64,000 bases of DNA from Lentzea tibetensis (lineage in GTDB: Bacteria > Actinomycetota > Actinomycetes > Mycobacteriales > Pseudonocardiaceae): NCBI RefSeq assembly GCF_007845675.1, contig NZ_VOBR01000017.1:62001-126000 (forward strand), read 5' to 3'. The notes beneath the pieces were generated by a model. That model had not been told where the DNA came from and ran no database searches. It saw nothing but the letters and a program-made list of their open reading frames with translations. Shown here piece by piece: positions 34,839-43,616 of this stretch. The translations under genes were made by a program, and so were the position numbers. The first letter of the stretch is position 1. The number at the start of each line of letters is the position of its first letter.

Positions 34839-34990
34839 GGCGCCACTCTGCTCCGTTTGGCGCATTCCGTCCTGCCCCTTGGTCCCGGTTGTGGACAGGT
34901 GCCTGGGTGTGGACAGGTCGGGATCTTGGACTGGCTGAGGGCGGGGGTTTGTCGGGGGTGGCGTCTAGGGTGCCGCGGGTTCACGGCAAC

Positions 34991-35022
34991 GGGGGCGTGA
35001 CCACGGTCGTGGTCACGCCCCC
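34991..35022. terminator. Terminator after the CocE-like peptidase gene
   Basis: GGGGGCGTGACCAC (34991-35004) and GTGGTCACGCCCCC (35009-35022) form a perfect 14-bp stem with a four-base loop, 18 bp beyond the stop of the minus-strand peptidase gene. It may also insulate the upstream region of the DUF4192 gene. Confidence 0.88.
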
Positions 35023-35039
35023 GCGTCAGTGCGAACCGA

Positions 35040-36845
35040 TCAGCCGAAGGAGTGGAACAGCGCACCCCAGCCGCCGACCACGGGCAGCTTGACCGTGGTG
35101 CGGGAGAGGTCCAGCGACAGACCAGCACCCGGCTTCGGGCGCAGGGTGTAGTCGTAGTCGCTGGAGATCAGCACGAACTCGAGCTTGTGGCCGGTCTTCA
35201 GGATGTAGTCGTCCGGCACGAGCTCGACCTCGACGTCGTAGGACTGACCAGGCGTGATCGGCTTCGTCCTCGACGGGCTGACCCGGTTCTGCGGATCGGT
35301 CCAGCCGCGGGTGATGACGTGCGACGTGCCGTTCGGCGCACGGTCGACCAGCAGGGTCGTCACGTTCGCCGCCGGCCGGTCGAACGCCAGCCGCAGGTCG
35401 GCGCGCGCGACACCGGAGAGCCGGATGTCCTTGCGCGTGGCGGGCGACGAGTACGACAGCCGGTTCGGCGACGACGGCAGGTCGATCAGCGACTCGGCGG
35501 TCTTGCTGGAGTCGTCGGTCAGCTTCTCGACCGCGCGGCCACCGGACCACAGGCCGATGCCGCCCTTCGCGGAACCGCCCGGCGTCAGCTTGAGCCGCAC
35601 GTCCGACGCGTTCGGCGACGGCCACTCGGCCTCGTCGACCCACGTCTTGTCCTCGCGCTGCAGCGTCGCCTTGGGCTCGCGGTCGACACCGTTGCGCTGG
35701 CCCCACAGGTACTGGGTGAACCAGCGGTTGAGCGTGCGCCGCCACTCGACGGACCGCAGCGTGTCCGCGTCGGTGTGCCCGGACTGGTGCAGCCAGATCT
35801 TGTGCGCCACACCGTTGCGCTTCAACGCCGAGTACCACTGCTCGACGTGCGTCATCTTGACGTTCCAGTCGTTCAGCCCGTGCACCGCGAGAACGGCAGC
35901 ACGCACCTTGCGGGCGTCGTTGACGTAGTTGCGCTCGTCCCAGAACTTGCTGTAGTCGCCGGTGATCCGGTCCTGCTCCTTGGCGATCTCGGCGATGACC
36001 GGCTTGCAGATCTCCCGGTCGGCGCGCGTGTAGACGTACTCGGCGAGCACGTCCTCGTCCTCGCCCTGGAACGTGCCGGGCGCGACGACGGCGCCGTCAG
36101 CGCGGTAGTAGTCGTACCAGCTGGAGATCGCCGCGATCGGGACGATCGCCTCCAGGCCCTTCACGCCAGTCGACGCGACCGCGTTGGGCAGGGTGCCGTT
36201 GTAGGAGACGCCCATCATGCCGGTCTTGCCGGTCGTCCACGTCGCCTTCACGGCGGCGCCCGCGGCGTCACGGGCCGACGTGCGGCCGTTCAGCCAGTCG
36301 ACGACGGACTTGGCGCCGACGGTCTCGTTGCGGCCGCCCGACGTGGGGCAGCCGGTGGACTTGCCGGTGCCGAGCGACTCCGCGTAGACGACGGCGTAGC
36401 CGCGCGAGATGAAGTAGTCCTGGTAGCGCGTCGAGATGATCGGCTGCGGACCCACGGCTGCGGCGACGCGCTCGTCGGCCGACGCCTTCGTCAGCTTGCC
36501 GGTGCGCTTGTCCGGCACGTACAGCTCGACGTCGACGTTGTGGTTCGCGACGTCGTTGCCGCCGGAGAAGTACGGGCTGACCATGTAGACCACCGGGACC
36601 TTGAGTCCGCGGTCGGTCACCTTGGGCCGGACCACCTCGGTGTAGACCTCGTCGTCCTTGCCGTCACGGTCGCTGTCGACCGGGGCTCGGACCCAGAGGC
36701 TCTCCTTGACGACGTCCTTCGGGTCGAAGACGGGTTGAGCCTCGCCGTCTTTGAACACCGGGCCTTCCTGCGCGAACGCGGTAGCCGGGCAGAACGGCAG
36801 TGCGAGCACGGCCGCGAGCATTGCGGCTCTTCGTGCACCCCTCAC
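35040..36845 (-). CDS. Secreted CocE/X-Pro dipeptidyl-peptidase-like hydrolase
   Basis: A 601-residue protein with a signal peptide (AAMLAAVLALPFCPATAFA). The peptidase S15 alpha/beta hydrolase region has the nucleophile in GVSYNGTLPNAVAS, an Asp in VHGLNDWNV and a His near HQSGHTDAD. A C-terminal jelly-roll (PepX_C) follows. It should release X-Pro dipeptides or hydrolyse acyl esters outside the cell. GTG 36845 has GGGGG seven to eight bases upstream. Confidence 0.88.
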   Translation of the reverse strand: MRGARRAAMLAAVLALPFCPATAFAQEGPVFKDGEAQPVFDPKDVVKESLWVRAPVDSDRDGKDDEVYTEVVRPKVTDRGLKVPVVYMVSPYFSGGNDVANHNVDVELYVPDKRTGKLTKASADERVAAAVGPQPIISTRYQDYFISRGYAVVYAESLGTGKSTGCPTSGGRNETVGAKSVVDWLNGRTSARDAAGAAVKATWTTGKTGMMGVSYNGTLPNAVASTGVKGLEAIVPIAAISSWYDYYRADGAVVAPGTFQGEDEDVLAEYVYTRADREICKPVIAEIAKEQDRITGDYSKFWDERNYVNDARKVRAAVLAVHGLNDWNVKMTHVEQWYSALKRNGVAHKIWLHQSGHTDADTLRSVEWRRTLNRWFTQYLWGQRNGVDREPKATLQREDKTWVDEAEWPSPNASDVRLKLTPGGSAKGGIGLWSGGRAVEKLTDDSSKTAESLIDLPSSPNRLSYSSPATRKDIRLSGVARADLRLAFDRPAANVTTLLVDRAPNGTSHVITRGWTDPQNRVSPSRTKPITPGQSYDVEVELVPDDYILKTGHKLEFVLISSDYDYTLRPKPGAGLSLDLSRTTVKLPVVGGWGALFHSFG

Positions 36846-36988
36846 GAGGGACCCCCAAGAAAGAATGGGTAATTGAACAGGGATAGAACGCACCCTCCAC
36901 CGCGTCCACAAGACATGTCAAGCGCACTTCTGGTCCACATAGGACAGAGATGGAAAACACCCGACGAACGACCCCTTGACCTGAGACC

Positions 36989-37996
36989 ATCAGGCGTGCT
37001 CTTTCGGACTTCGTCGCCGCGCTGCCCAAGGTCGAACTGCATCTGCACCTCGTGGGCGCGGCCTCGCTCGACACCGTGCTCACCCTGGCCGGAAACCATC
37101 CCGACGGTCCCGTTCCGACCGACGAAAACGAACTCAGGGAGTTCTACGCGTTCACCGACTTCCGCCATTTCATCGAGGTGTACGGGAAGGTCAACGATTT
37201 GGTGACGACCGGCGAGGACGTCACGACTTTGGTGGTCGGACTCGCGCGAGACGCCGCGCGGAGCAACGTGCGCTACGCCGAGGTGACGGTCAGCGCGACC
37301 AGTCACCTGCGCGTGGGCATCGCGCCCGACGAGCTCACCGAGGCACTCGAACGGGGTCGCGCCGCGGCGAAGGCCGACCACGGCGTCGAGCTCGCGTGGA
37401 TCTTCGACGTTCCCGGACTGTGCGATCAGGACTTCGGGCTCACGAGCGCGGACTACGCGACCAAGTACCGGCCGGACGGCACCGTCGGCTTCGGGCTCGG
37501 CGGGTTCGAGGCCGACGCACCGCGTGCGGCGTTCAAGGACGCGTTCGCTCGGGCGCGTGACGCCGGACTGCATTGCGTCCCCCACGCGGGTGAGACGACG
37601 CCGTCGTCGGAGATCTGGGCGGCGCTGACGCATCTCCACGCCGAACGCATCGGGCACGGCGTCAGCGCCGTCGACGACCCCGACCTCCTGAAGCACCTCG
37701 CGGACCACGGCATCCCGCTCGAGGTGTGCCCGACGTCGAACTTGCGTACAGGTGTCATCAGTCAACTGTCGACACATCCCCTGCCGCGACTGCTCGACGC
37801 CGGCGTCGCGGTGACGCTCAGCACCGACGACCCCGGCATGTTCCACACCGACCTCGACCACGAGTACGTGCTGTGCGCGGAGGAGTTCGGGCTCGGCACG
37901 AGCGACCTGGCCGCCATCGCCCTCGCCGGCGTGGACGCGTCGTTCGCGCCGGACGAAACCAAGAGCGCGATCCGGGCGGAGATTGCTACGTTGTAG
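36989..37996 (+). CDS. Adenosine deaminase-like protein 1, abnormal 5' end
   Basis: The body is an amidohydrolase of the adenosine deaminase family: metal-binding KVELHLHL, VPHAGE, a HGVSAVDDP block and STDDPGMF. An ATG at 36950 with an AGGA site reads MENTRRTTP and then hits an in-frame TGA at 36977; coding sequence continues in the same frame (PETIRRALSDFVAAL). The next standard start, GTG 37052, would delete the HxH metal ligands. I list ATC 36989 as a placeholder. A nonsense mutation, non-AUG start or recoding are the options. Confidence 0.65.
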   Translation: MRRALSDFVAALPKVELHLHLVGAASLDTVLTLAGNHPDGPVPTDENELREFYAFTDFRHFIEVYGKVNDLVTTGEDVTTLVVGLARDAARSNVRYAEVTVSATSHLRVGIAPDELTEALERGRAAAKADHGVELAWIFDVPGLCDQDFGLTSADYATKYRPDGTVGFGLGGFEADAPRAAFKDAFARARDAGLHCVPHAGETTPSSEIWAALTHLHAERIGHGVSAVDDPDLLKHLADHGIPLEVCPTSNLRTGVISQLSTHPLPRLLDAGVAVTLSTDDPGMFHTDLDHEYVLCAEEFGLGTSDLAAIALAGVDASFAPDETKSAIRAEIATL

Positions 37997-37998
37997 AC

Positions 37999-38064
37999 GT
38001 GTACGTCATGGTGCCGCTCCCCCTCTACGGGGAGGACCATGAGCGCGGCGACCTCGACTGGTGA
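37999..38064 (+). CDS. Possible 21-codon ORF between the deaminase paralogues
   Basis: GTG 37999 or ATG 38008 opens a short frame with almost only G/C-ending codons (reads VYVMVPLPLYG then EDHERGDLDW) ending at TGA 38062. That TGA overlaps an in-frame GTG (38061) of the next gene as GTGA. No ribosome-binding site is visible, and CTCCCC/GGGGAG inside it can form a hairpin. It may be a leader or chance. Confidence 0.2.
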   Translation: MYVMVPLPLYGEDHERGDLDW

Positions 38065-38111
38065 GTGACGGGCCCGATCCCGTCCACCCTCACCTGTTCG
38101 AAAGGTTCGTC

Positions 38112-39113
38112 ATGCACAAGTTCATCTTCGGGCTGCCCAAGGTCGAGCTACACGTTCACCTCGTCGGCGCGGCCAGTACCGACACCGTTCTCACGCTCGC
38201 GCGCAGGCACCCCGAGGTCGGAGTCCCCACGGACGAGACCGAGCTGAGGAAGTTCTACGAGTTCACCGACTTCGACCACTTCGTCGACGTCTACGTGAAG
38301 GTCAACAGCCTGATGCTCAGCGGCGAGGACGTCTCGACGCTCATCACGGGCCTCGCCGAGGACCTGGCGTTCAACAACGTCCGCTACGCCGAGGTGACGG
38401 TGAGCGCGGTCAGTCACATCCAGATGGGCGTCGCACCGGACGAACTCAAGGCGGCGCTGGAGACCAGCCGCGTGCGCGCGCTCGCCGAGCACGGCGTGCA
38501 CCTGGCGTGGATCTTCGACATCCCCGGCCTGCGGACACCGGGCGAGGAGCAGGCGACACTCGACTTCGCACTGCGTCAGCGACCCGGCGGCACCGTCGCG
38601 TTCGGGCTCGCCGGCCAGGAGGCCGGCCGGGACCGGGAGGGCTACCGCTGGGCGTTCGACATCGCACGTGACGCGGGACTGCACTGCGTCCCGCACGCCG
38701 GTGAGATGACCGGCCCGGCGACGATCTGGGCGGCGATCCGCGCGCTCCAGGCGGAGCGGATCGGTCACGGCATCAGCGCGGTGCGGGACCCGGCGCTGCT
38801 GAAGCACCTGGCGGACACCGGGATCCCGCTCGAGGTGTGCCCGATCTCGAACCTGCGCACCAACGTCGTGCGCTCGGCCCAGGAGCACCCTCTGCCGCAG
38901 CTGCTGGACGCCGGCGTCGTCGTCACCCTCAACACCGACGACCCCGGCATGTTCCACACCGACCTGAACAGCGAATACCTGTTCTGCCACCAGGAGTTCG
39001 GGCTCGGCCGGTCGGAGCTGGCCGACCTGGCGCGCAACAGCGTGCGCGCCTCGTTCGCTCCTGACGAGCTGAAGTCCCGGATCCTGAAGGAGATCTCAGA
39101 GCATGCCGGATAG
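38112..39113 (+). CDS. Adenosine deaminase-like protein 2
   Basis: A 333-residue amidohydrolase closely similar to the upstream paralogue. KVELHVHL holds the first metal ligands, VPHAGEM the substrate-binding region, HGISAV a catalytic His block, and NTDDPGMF the last metal aspartates. It deaminates adenosine or a related aminopurine. AAAGG precedes ATG 38112; an upstream GTG (38061) is possible. The 3' end overlaps the RNA methyltransferase gene by 18 bp. Confidence 0.88.
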   Translation: MHKFIFGLPKVELHVHLVGAASTDTVLTLARRHPEVGVPTDETELRKFYEFTDFDHFVDVYVKVNSLMLSGEDVSTLITGLAEDLAFNNVRYAEVTVSAVSHIQMGVAPDELKAALETSRVRALAEHGVHLAWIFDIPGLRTPGEEQATLDFALRQRPGGTVAFGLAGQEAGRDREGYRWAFDIARDAGLHCVPHAGEMTGPATIWAAIRALQAERIGHGISAVRDPALLKHLADTGIPLEVCPISNLRTNVVRSAQEHPLPQLLDAGVVVTLNTDDPGMFHTDLNSEYLFCHQEFGLGRSELADLARNSVRASFAPDELKSRILKEISEHAG

Positions 39114-39605
39114 CCGGTAGGCGACGAGGGAACCGGCCACGGCCACGTTGAGGCTGTGGCCGGTTCCGATCATCGGGATCTCGACGCATTGGTGCAGCAA
39201 CGGCAGGGCCTCCGCCGGGATGCCCGTCGCTTCGTGGCCGAGCACGACCACGGTTCGTTCTCTCGCGGACGGCAGGTCGGCGAGGCGGACGGCCTCGTCG
39301 GCCAGTTCGACGCCGATCACCCTGGCGGTCGCGCGCTGCTTTTCCAGCCACCCCAACGGGTCTCCTGTGCGGTGCACGCAGCTGGCTTTGCGGAGCGTGT
39401 TGCCGCGGGCGAGTGCCTCGTCGACCCAGCGGAACGGTGGGACGACGAGGCACGCGCCGACGGCGTCGCACGTGCGGAGGAGTGTGCCGAGGTTGTCGCC
39501 GTGCATCGGCCACAGGGCGGCGATCAGCAGGTGGTCCCAGCAGCGGTGGGAACGGGTGCGGCGTTGCTTGTCCAGCTCTGCGCGGGTGCGCACGTGCACT
39601 GCCAT
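39096..39605 (-). CDS. SpoU/TrmH-family RNA 2'-O-methyltransferase
   Basis: A 169-residue SPOUT methyltransferase. Motif 1 is HGDNLGTLLRTCDAVGA, motif 2 VVVLGHEATGIP, and motif 3 IPMIGTGHSLNVAVAGSLVAYR, all in family order at the trefoil knot. It lacks the N-terminal L30-like domain of rRNA enzymes, so a tRNA target is likely. ATG 39605. The 233 bp upstream contain only a long palindrome. Confidence 0.9.
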   Translation of the reverse strand: MAVHVRTRAELDKQRRTRSHRCWDHLLIAALWPMHGDNLGTLLRTCDAVGACLVVPPFRWVDEALARGNTLRKASCVHRTGDPLGWLEKQRATARVIGVELADEAVRLADLPSARERTVVVLGHEATGIPAEALPLLHQCVEIPMIGTGHSLNVAVAGSLVAYRLSGML

Positions 39606-39778
39606 GCGTGAGGGCGTTTCGCGGCACGCCCGGAGCCATCGACGACGAAGGTGTCCTCTCCAGCATAACTTCGACGCCCCGGATCGCCTCCACGGTTTGC
39701 CGCCACGCTCACGCAGGCGTCCCCGCCGGGGGTCCCCCAATTCTTACTCTGCCACGAAGCACCGACAGTTTTGGCGCC

Positions 39779-39813
39779 TCTGGTGCGGTGAACGGCCCGT
39801 TCACCGCACCAGA
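39779..39813. terminator. 35-bp palindrome downstream of helD
   Basis: Seventeen-base arms (39779-39795 and 39797-39813) are perfectly complementary around one base, with core GTGAACGGCCCGTTCAC. It lies 26 bp beyond the helD stop and should terminate it. The same core occurs four times in the repeat-built ORF at 9.1-9.9 kb, so it belongs to a dispersed palindrome family. Confidence 0.85.
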
Positions 39814-39838
39814 CAACGCTTCCGCCTGCTCTAGGCGG

Positions 39839-41869
39839 TCACTCCCAGCAGAGCCACGACGGCAGGGGCTCGGTGTGCAGCACACCCAGGCGCTGGGTCG
39901 CGCGCGTCAGCGCCACGTACAGCTCCCCCGGCGTCATCCGCTGCGGCTCCGTCACGATGACGACGTCGAACTCCAGGCCCTTCGCCTCGCGAGGTGTCAT
40001 GCCACCCGACCCGATCACCGCGATCGTCCCGGTGGTGTGCATCTCCAGCTCGACCCGCACGGCGTCGTCGAGGTCGAGGACGAACCGCGCCCACGGCCGG
40101 ATCCCGTTGCGCCGCACGGACATCGGCACGACCGCGAACGGGTCGACGAGCTCGAGCACGGGCGCGGCCACGTCCATGACCTCGCCCGGCGTGCGGTAGT
40201 TGATCTCCAGCCTGCGGTAGCCGTACCGCGAGTGCACCTCGTCCCAGCTCCGCACACCGGAAGCGGACTGGCGCTGCGCCAGGTCACCCACGATCGTCAT
40301 GGACTTGGCGGGACAACGGCGCATAAGCACCCGCCAGTCCATCGGGGACAGCTCCTGCGCCTCGTCCACCACGACGTGGCCGTACGTCCACAGCCGATCG
40401 GTCACGGCGCGTTCGGCGAGTGTCCGGTGGTCCCTGACCGTGTTGCGGGATGCCAGCGTCACCTCGTTCACCCAGTCGTCGGCGACCCCTCCCTCCTCGT
40501 ACTTGTCCTCGTACATGTCCGTGTCGATCTCGATCACGTCCAGCACACCCCGCGCGTAGGCCAGCGCCTCGCGTTCGGCGGCCGAAACGGCGCGTTCCTC
40601 GCTGCCGTCGGTACCCAGCAGCTCGGCCAGTTCGTCCAGCAGCGGCACGTCGGACACGGTCCACGCGGCGCCGTCGGACCGGTGCAGCCGGGAGAGCCCG
40701 ATCCGGAAGCACCGCGAGTGGTACAGGTCCGCCAGCAGCTGCTCCGGTGTCAGCAGCGGCCACAGCACGTCGACCGCACGCCGCAGGTCCGGGCTCCCGA
40801 GCAGCTCCCGGCGCACGTCCGCCTCGATCTCCGCCCAGTCGTACCCGATCAGCTCCACCGCGGGCAGCACCAGCTCCTCCGCCAGCGCGAGGAAGAAGTG
40901 CTTGCGCGCCGCGTTGTGCGGCAGGTCGAGCGACCGGGCCTTCTCCCGCGCGACGGCGGCGACGTAGGCGTCCAGCGGGACGACCACGTCCTCCAGCTCG
41001 ATCGGGATCGGCTCGACCGGGACCTGCTGCCGGTCGGCGACGGCCGCGCGCAGCGCGTCCAGCACATCCAGCGAACCCTTGAACCGCTGCAGCTCAGGGG
41101 TGTCATCCCGCGACGTCGACACGCCGGGGTAGAGGTCGCCCGGCGTCGCGAACACGACGTCGGTCTCGCCGAGTGAAGGCAGGACGTTCCCGATGTAGGT
41201 CAGGAAGCCCGCGTTCGGCCCGACGATCAGCACGCCCTTGCGGGACAGCCGCTCGCGCTGCGTGTAGAGCAGATACGCGACGCGGTGCAACGCGACCGCC
41301 GTCTTGCCCGTGCCCGGACCGCCCTCGATCACCAGCACGCCCTGGTGGGTTTCGCGGATGATCTCGTCCTGCTCCGCCTGGATGGTCGCCACGATGTCGC
41401 GCATCGTTTCCGACCGCGGTGCGTCCAATGCGGAACGCAATGCCCGCATGTCGGACAACAACTCGTCGTCGTAGAAGTCCCGCAGGTCACGGCCACGCGT
41501 GTGGAAATGACGTCGCAGGACGATTCCCTCCGGATTCGCGGCGGTCGCGGTGTAGAACGGCCGCGCCGCCGGAGCCCGCCAATCGGTCAGCAGTGGTTCG
41601 TAGTCGCAGTCGAACAGGCCCACCCTGCCGACGTAGGTCGATGTGCCGTCCTCACCGTCGATCCGGCCGAAGCACAGCCCCTCCTCGGCCGCTGTCAACC
41701 TGCTGACCTGCGCAGACCAGGTGGACACCGCCACCTCCCGCTCCCAGCCTCCGACCTTGCCGTCCCTCAGGGCCGAGTCGAGCTGTGCCGCCGCGGCGTC
41801 CCGTTCCGCGTCGAGCTTGGAGTAGAGAGAGGTGATTTTGGACCGTTCCGCTGAAAACCCTGCCAGCAC
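39839..41869 (-). CDS. helD: HelD-like RNA polymerase-associated UvrD-family ATPase
   Basis: A 676-residue superfamily-1 protein. A long N-terminal coiled arm (SKITSLYSKLDAERDAAAAQLDSAL) precedes Walker A IEGGPGTGKTAVALH, and Walker B is VVDEAQELSPMDW near the C-terminal half, followed by RLEINYRTPGEV and ALTRATQRLGVL. HelD proteins pull stalled RNA polymerase off DNA, and some protect against rifamycins. GTG 41869 has AGGGGG close upstream. An AT-rich folded element sits immediately 5'. Confidence 0.88.
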   Translation of the reverse strand: MLAGFSAERSKITSLYSKLDAERDAAAAQLDSALRDGKVGGWEREVAVSTWSAQVSRLTAAEEGLCFGRIDGEDGTSTYVGRVGLFDCDYEPLLTDWRAPAARPFYTATAANPEGIVLRRHFHTRGRDLRDFYDDELLSDMRALRSALDAPRSETMRDIVATIQAEQDEIIRETHQGVLVIEGGPGTGKTAVALHRVAYLLYTQRERLSRKGVLIVGPNAGFLTYIGNVLPSLGETDVVFATPGDLYPGVSTSRDDTPELQRFKGSLDVLDALRAAVADRQQVPVEPIPIELEDVVVPLDAYVAAVAREKARSLDLPHNAARKHFFLALAEELVLPAVELIGYDWAEIEADVRRELLGSPDLRRAVDVLWPLLTPEQLLADLYHSRCFRIGLSRLHRSDGAAWTVSDVPLLDELAELLGTDGSEERAVSAAEREALAYARGVLDVIEIDTDMYEDKYEEGGVADDWVNEVTLASRNTVRDHRTLAERAVTDRLWTYGHVVVDEAQELSPMDWRVLMRRCPAKSMTIVGDLAQRQSASGVRSWDEVHSRYGYRRLEINYRTPGEVMDVAAPVLELVDPFAVVPMSVRRNGIRPWARFVLDLDDAVRVELEMHTTGTIAVIGSGGMTPREAKGLEFDVVIVTEPQRMTPGELYVALTRATQRLGVLHTEPLPSWLCWE

Positions 41870-41879
41870 CTTGCCCCCT

Positions 41880-41946
41880 GTGATATAGTGAAGGCCGATT
41901 CCCAGGAAAAATGATTCCTGAAATTCCCAGCCCTCATTTATATCAC
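41880..41946 (-). promoter_or_regulatory. AT-rich structured element upstream of helD
   Basis: GTGATATA (41880-41887) and TATATCAC (41939-41946) are perfect outer arms enclosing 51 bp. Inside, CAGGAA (41903-41908) and TTCCTG (41915-41920) form a second dyad. The stretch is strikingly AT-rich for this DNA and lies between the sugar-permease stop and the helD ribosome-binding site. It could be a promoter with operator, an attenuator, or both. TATATC on the minus strand (41887-41882) could be a -10. Confidence 0.55.
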
Positions 41947-41949
41947 GGG

Positions 41950-42753
41950 TTATCCGCGCACGGCACCCTTCGCCAGATCCGCGATGAAGTTGCGTGCGCC
42001 GATCAGGAAGACGATCAGCAGCGGGATCACCGCGAGCACCGTCCCCGCCATCACCATGCTGTAGTCGGTGTCGTGCGTGCGGTTGAGCTGACCGAGCGCG
42101 ACCTGCAGCGTCAGCCGGTCCGGGTCGACGAGCACGACCAGCGGCCACAGGTAGTCGTTCCACACGCTGATGAACGTGTAGATACCCAGGAACCCGAGCG
42201 CGGGCCGCACCACCGGCAGGCCGACGTGCCAGTACTGGCGCAGGAACCCGCAGCCGTCCAGGCGCGCGGCCTCGAGCAGCTCGTCGTGCACGGCGCCCGC
42301 GATGTACTGGCGCATCCAGAAGATGCCGAACGCGTTGACGGTCGCCGGGATGATCAACGCCTTCAGCGAGCCCACCCAGCCGAACTGCGCCATCACCACG
42401 AACTGCGGGATGGCCGACAGCTGCGGCGGGATCATCATCGTCGCCAGCAGCAACACGAACAGGACCGTGCGGCCGGGGAAGTGGAACTTGGCGAACGTGA
42501 AAGCCGCCAGCGAGTCGAACAGCAGCACCAGCACGGTCGCGCCGGTCGCCGCGAGCACGGTGTTCAGCATCGACTCGAAGAAGTCGATCTCGGTGAACAC
42601 CTTGCTCACGTTGGCCATCAGCTCACCACCCGGCGTCACTGCGGGCGGGAACTTCAGGATCTCCTCGGTGCTGTTGGTCGCCATGACGACCATCCAGTAG
42701 AACGGGAACAGCGACAGCACCACGCCGAACCCCAGGACCAGGTGCCGCCTCAT
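41950..42753 (-). CDS. CUT1 ABC sugar permease (MalG type)
   Basis: A 267-residue membrane protein with about six helices and the permease EAA loop (DELLEAARLDGCGFLRQYWHVGLPVVRP), the contact site for an ATPase. It partners the permease encoded just upstream; their genes overlap by ATGA. No ATPase is encoded here, as usual for actinobacteria that use a shared MsiK-type ATPase. Last gene of the kinase-binding protein-permease operon. Confidence 0.92.
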   Translation of the reverse strand: MRRHLVLGFGVVLSLFPFYWMVVMATNSTEEILKFPPAVTPGGELMANVSKVFTEIDFFESMLNTVLAATGATVLVLLFDSLAAFTFAKFHFPGRTVLFVLLLATMMIPPQLSAIPQFVVMAQFGWVGSLKALIIPATVNAFGIFWMRQYIAGAVHDELLEAARLDGCGFLRQYWHVGLPVVRPALGFLGIYTFISVWNDYLWPLVVLVDPDRLTLQVALGQLNRTHDTDYSMVMAGTVLAVIPLLIVFLIGARNFIADLAKGAVRG

Positions 42754-43616
42754 GGCCTCTCCCCCCGCTGCACGAGCCGCCAGTTGATGACCGAGAACAA
42801 CAGCACCACCAGGAACAGGCCGACGCCGATCGCCGCGCCGTAGCCGAAGTCGTTGTGCTTGAACGCCTGCTGGTACAGGTAGAGCACCATCGTCATGCCC
42901 GCCTGGCCGGGCCCGCCCTCCTCGCCGACGAGGATCTGGGCCTCGGTGAACGTCTGCAGCCCGCCGATGGTCGACGCGATCACCGTGAACAGGATGACCG
43001 GCCTCATCATCGGGATCACGATGCGCCACAGGATCTGCCAGCGCGACGCACCGTCCACTGTGGCCGCGTCGAACACCTCGGACGGGATCGCCTGCAGACC
43101 GGCGAGGTAGATGATCGCGTTGTAGCCGGTCCACTGCCAGACGATCAGCGCGGAGATCGACACCTTGATGCCGAGCTCGCTGGTCAGCCACGGGACCTTG
43201 GCCGCGCCGATCCAGTCCAGCACCGCGTTGAGCAGGCCGAAGTTGCTCGAGAAGATCGACCCGAACACGATCGCCACCGCGACCAGCGACGTCACGCTCG
43301 GCACGAAGTACGCGATGCGGTAGAAGGTCGTGAACCGCACCGACGAGTGCAGCACGAACGCGATCACCAGGCCCAGGAACAGGGTGGGCGCGGTGGAGAG
43401 CACCCAGATCTGCAGGGTGTTCGACAGCGACAGCCAGAACGTGTCGTCGGTGACCAGGAACGCGAACTGGTCGAGCCCGACGAACTTCATCTCGCCGACG
43501 CCGTCCCAGTAGTGGAACGCCAGGTACAGCAGGAACACCATCGGGAACAGGCCGAAGATCCCGAACAACAGGAAGAACGGTGAGATCGCGAGGTACTGCG
43601 GCAGGTACTTCCTCAT
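42750..43616 (-). CDS. CUT1 ABC sugar permease (MalF type)
   Basis: A 288-residue membrane protein with about six helices and an EAA loop (SEVFDAATVDGASRWQILWRIVIPMMRP). It forms the import channel with the MalG-type subunit and receives sugar from the lipoprotein encoded upstream. ATG 43616 overlaps the binding-protein stop by four bases, and its own stop overlaps the next start in the same way. Confidence 0.92.
   Translation of the reverse strand: MRKYLPQYLAISPFFLLFGIFGLFPMVFLLYLAFHYWDGVGEMKFVGLDQFAFLVTDDTFWLSLSNTLQIWVLSTAPTLFLGLVIAFVLHSSVRFTTFYRIAYFVPSVTSLVAVAIVFGSIFSSNFGLLNAVLDWIGAAKVPWLTSELGIKVSISALIVWQWTGYNAIIYLAGLQAIPSEVFDAATVDGASRWQILWRIVIPMMRPVILFTVIASTIGGLQTFTEAQILVGEEGGPGQAGMTMVLYLYQQAFKHNDFGYGAAIGVGLFLVVLLFSVINWRLVQRGERP

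Noticed and set aside
34890-34920. Two GTGTGGACAGGT-like direct repeats as an operator
   Set aside because: TGTGGAC strings are scattered across the window in and out of genes, so I cannot separate this from background.
41870-41950. Rifamycin-associated element upstream of helD
   Set aside because: I see no GGGGCTTGC/GCAAGCCCC-type palindrome; the dyads present are AT-rich and different.
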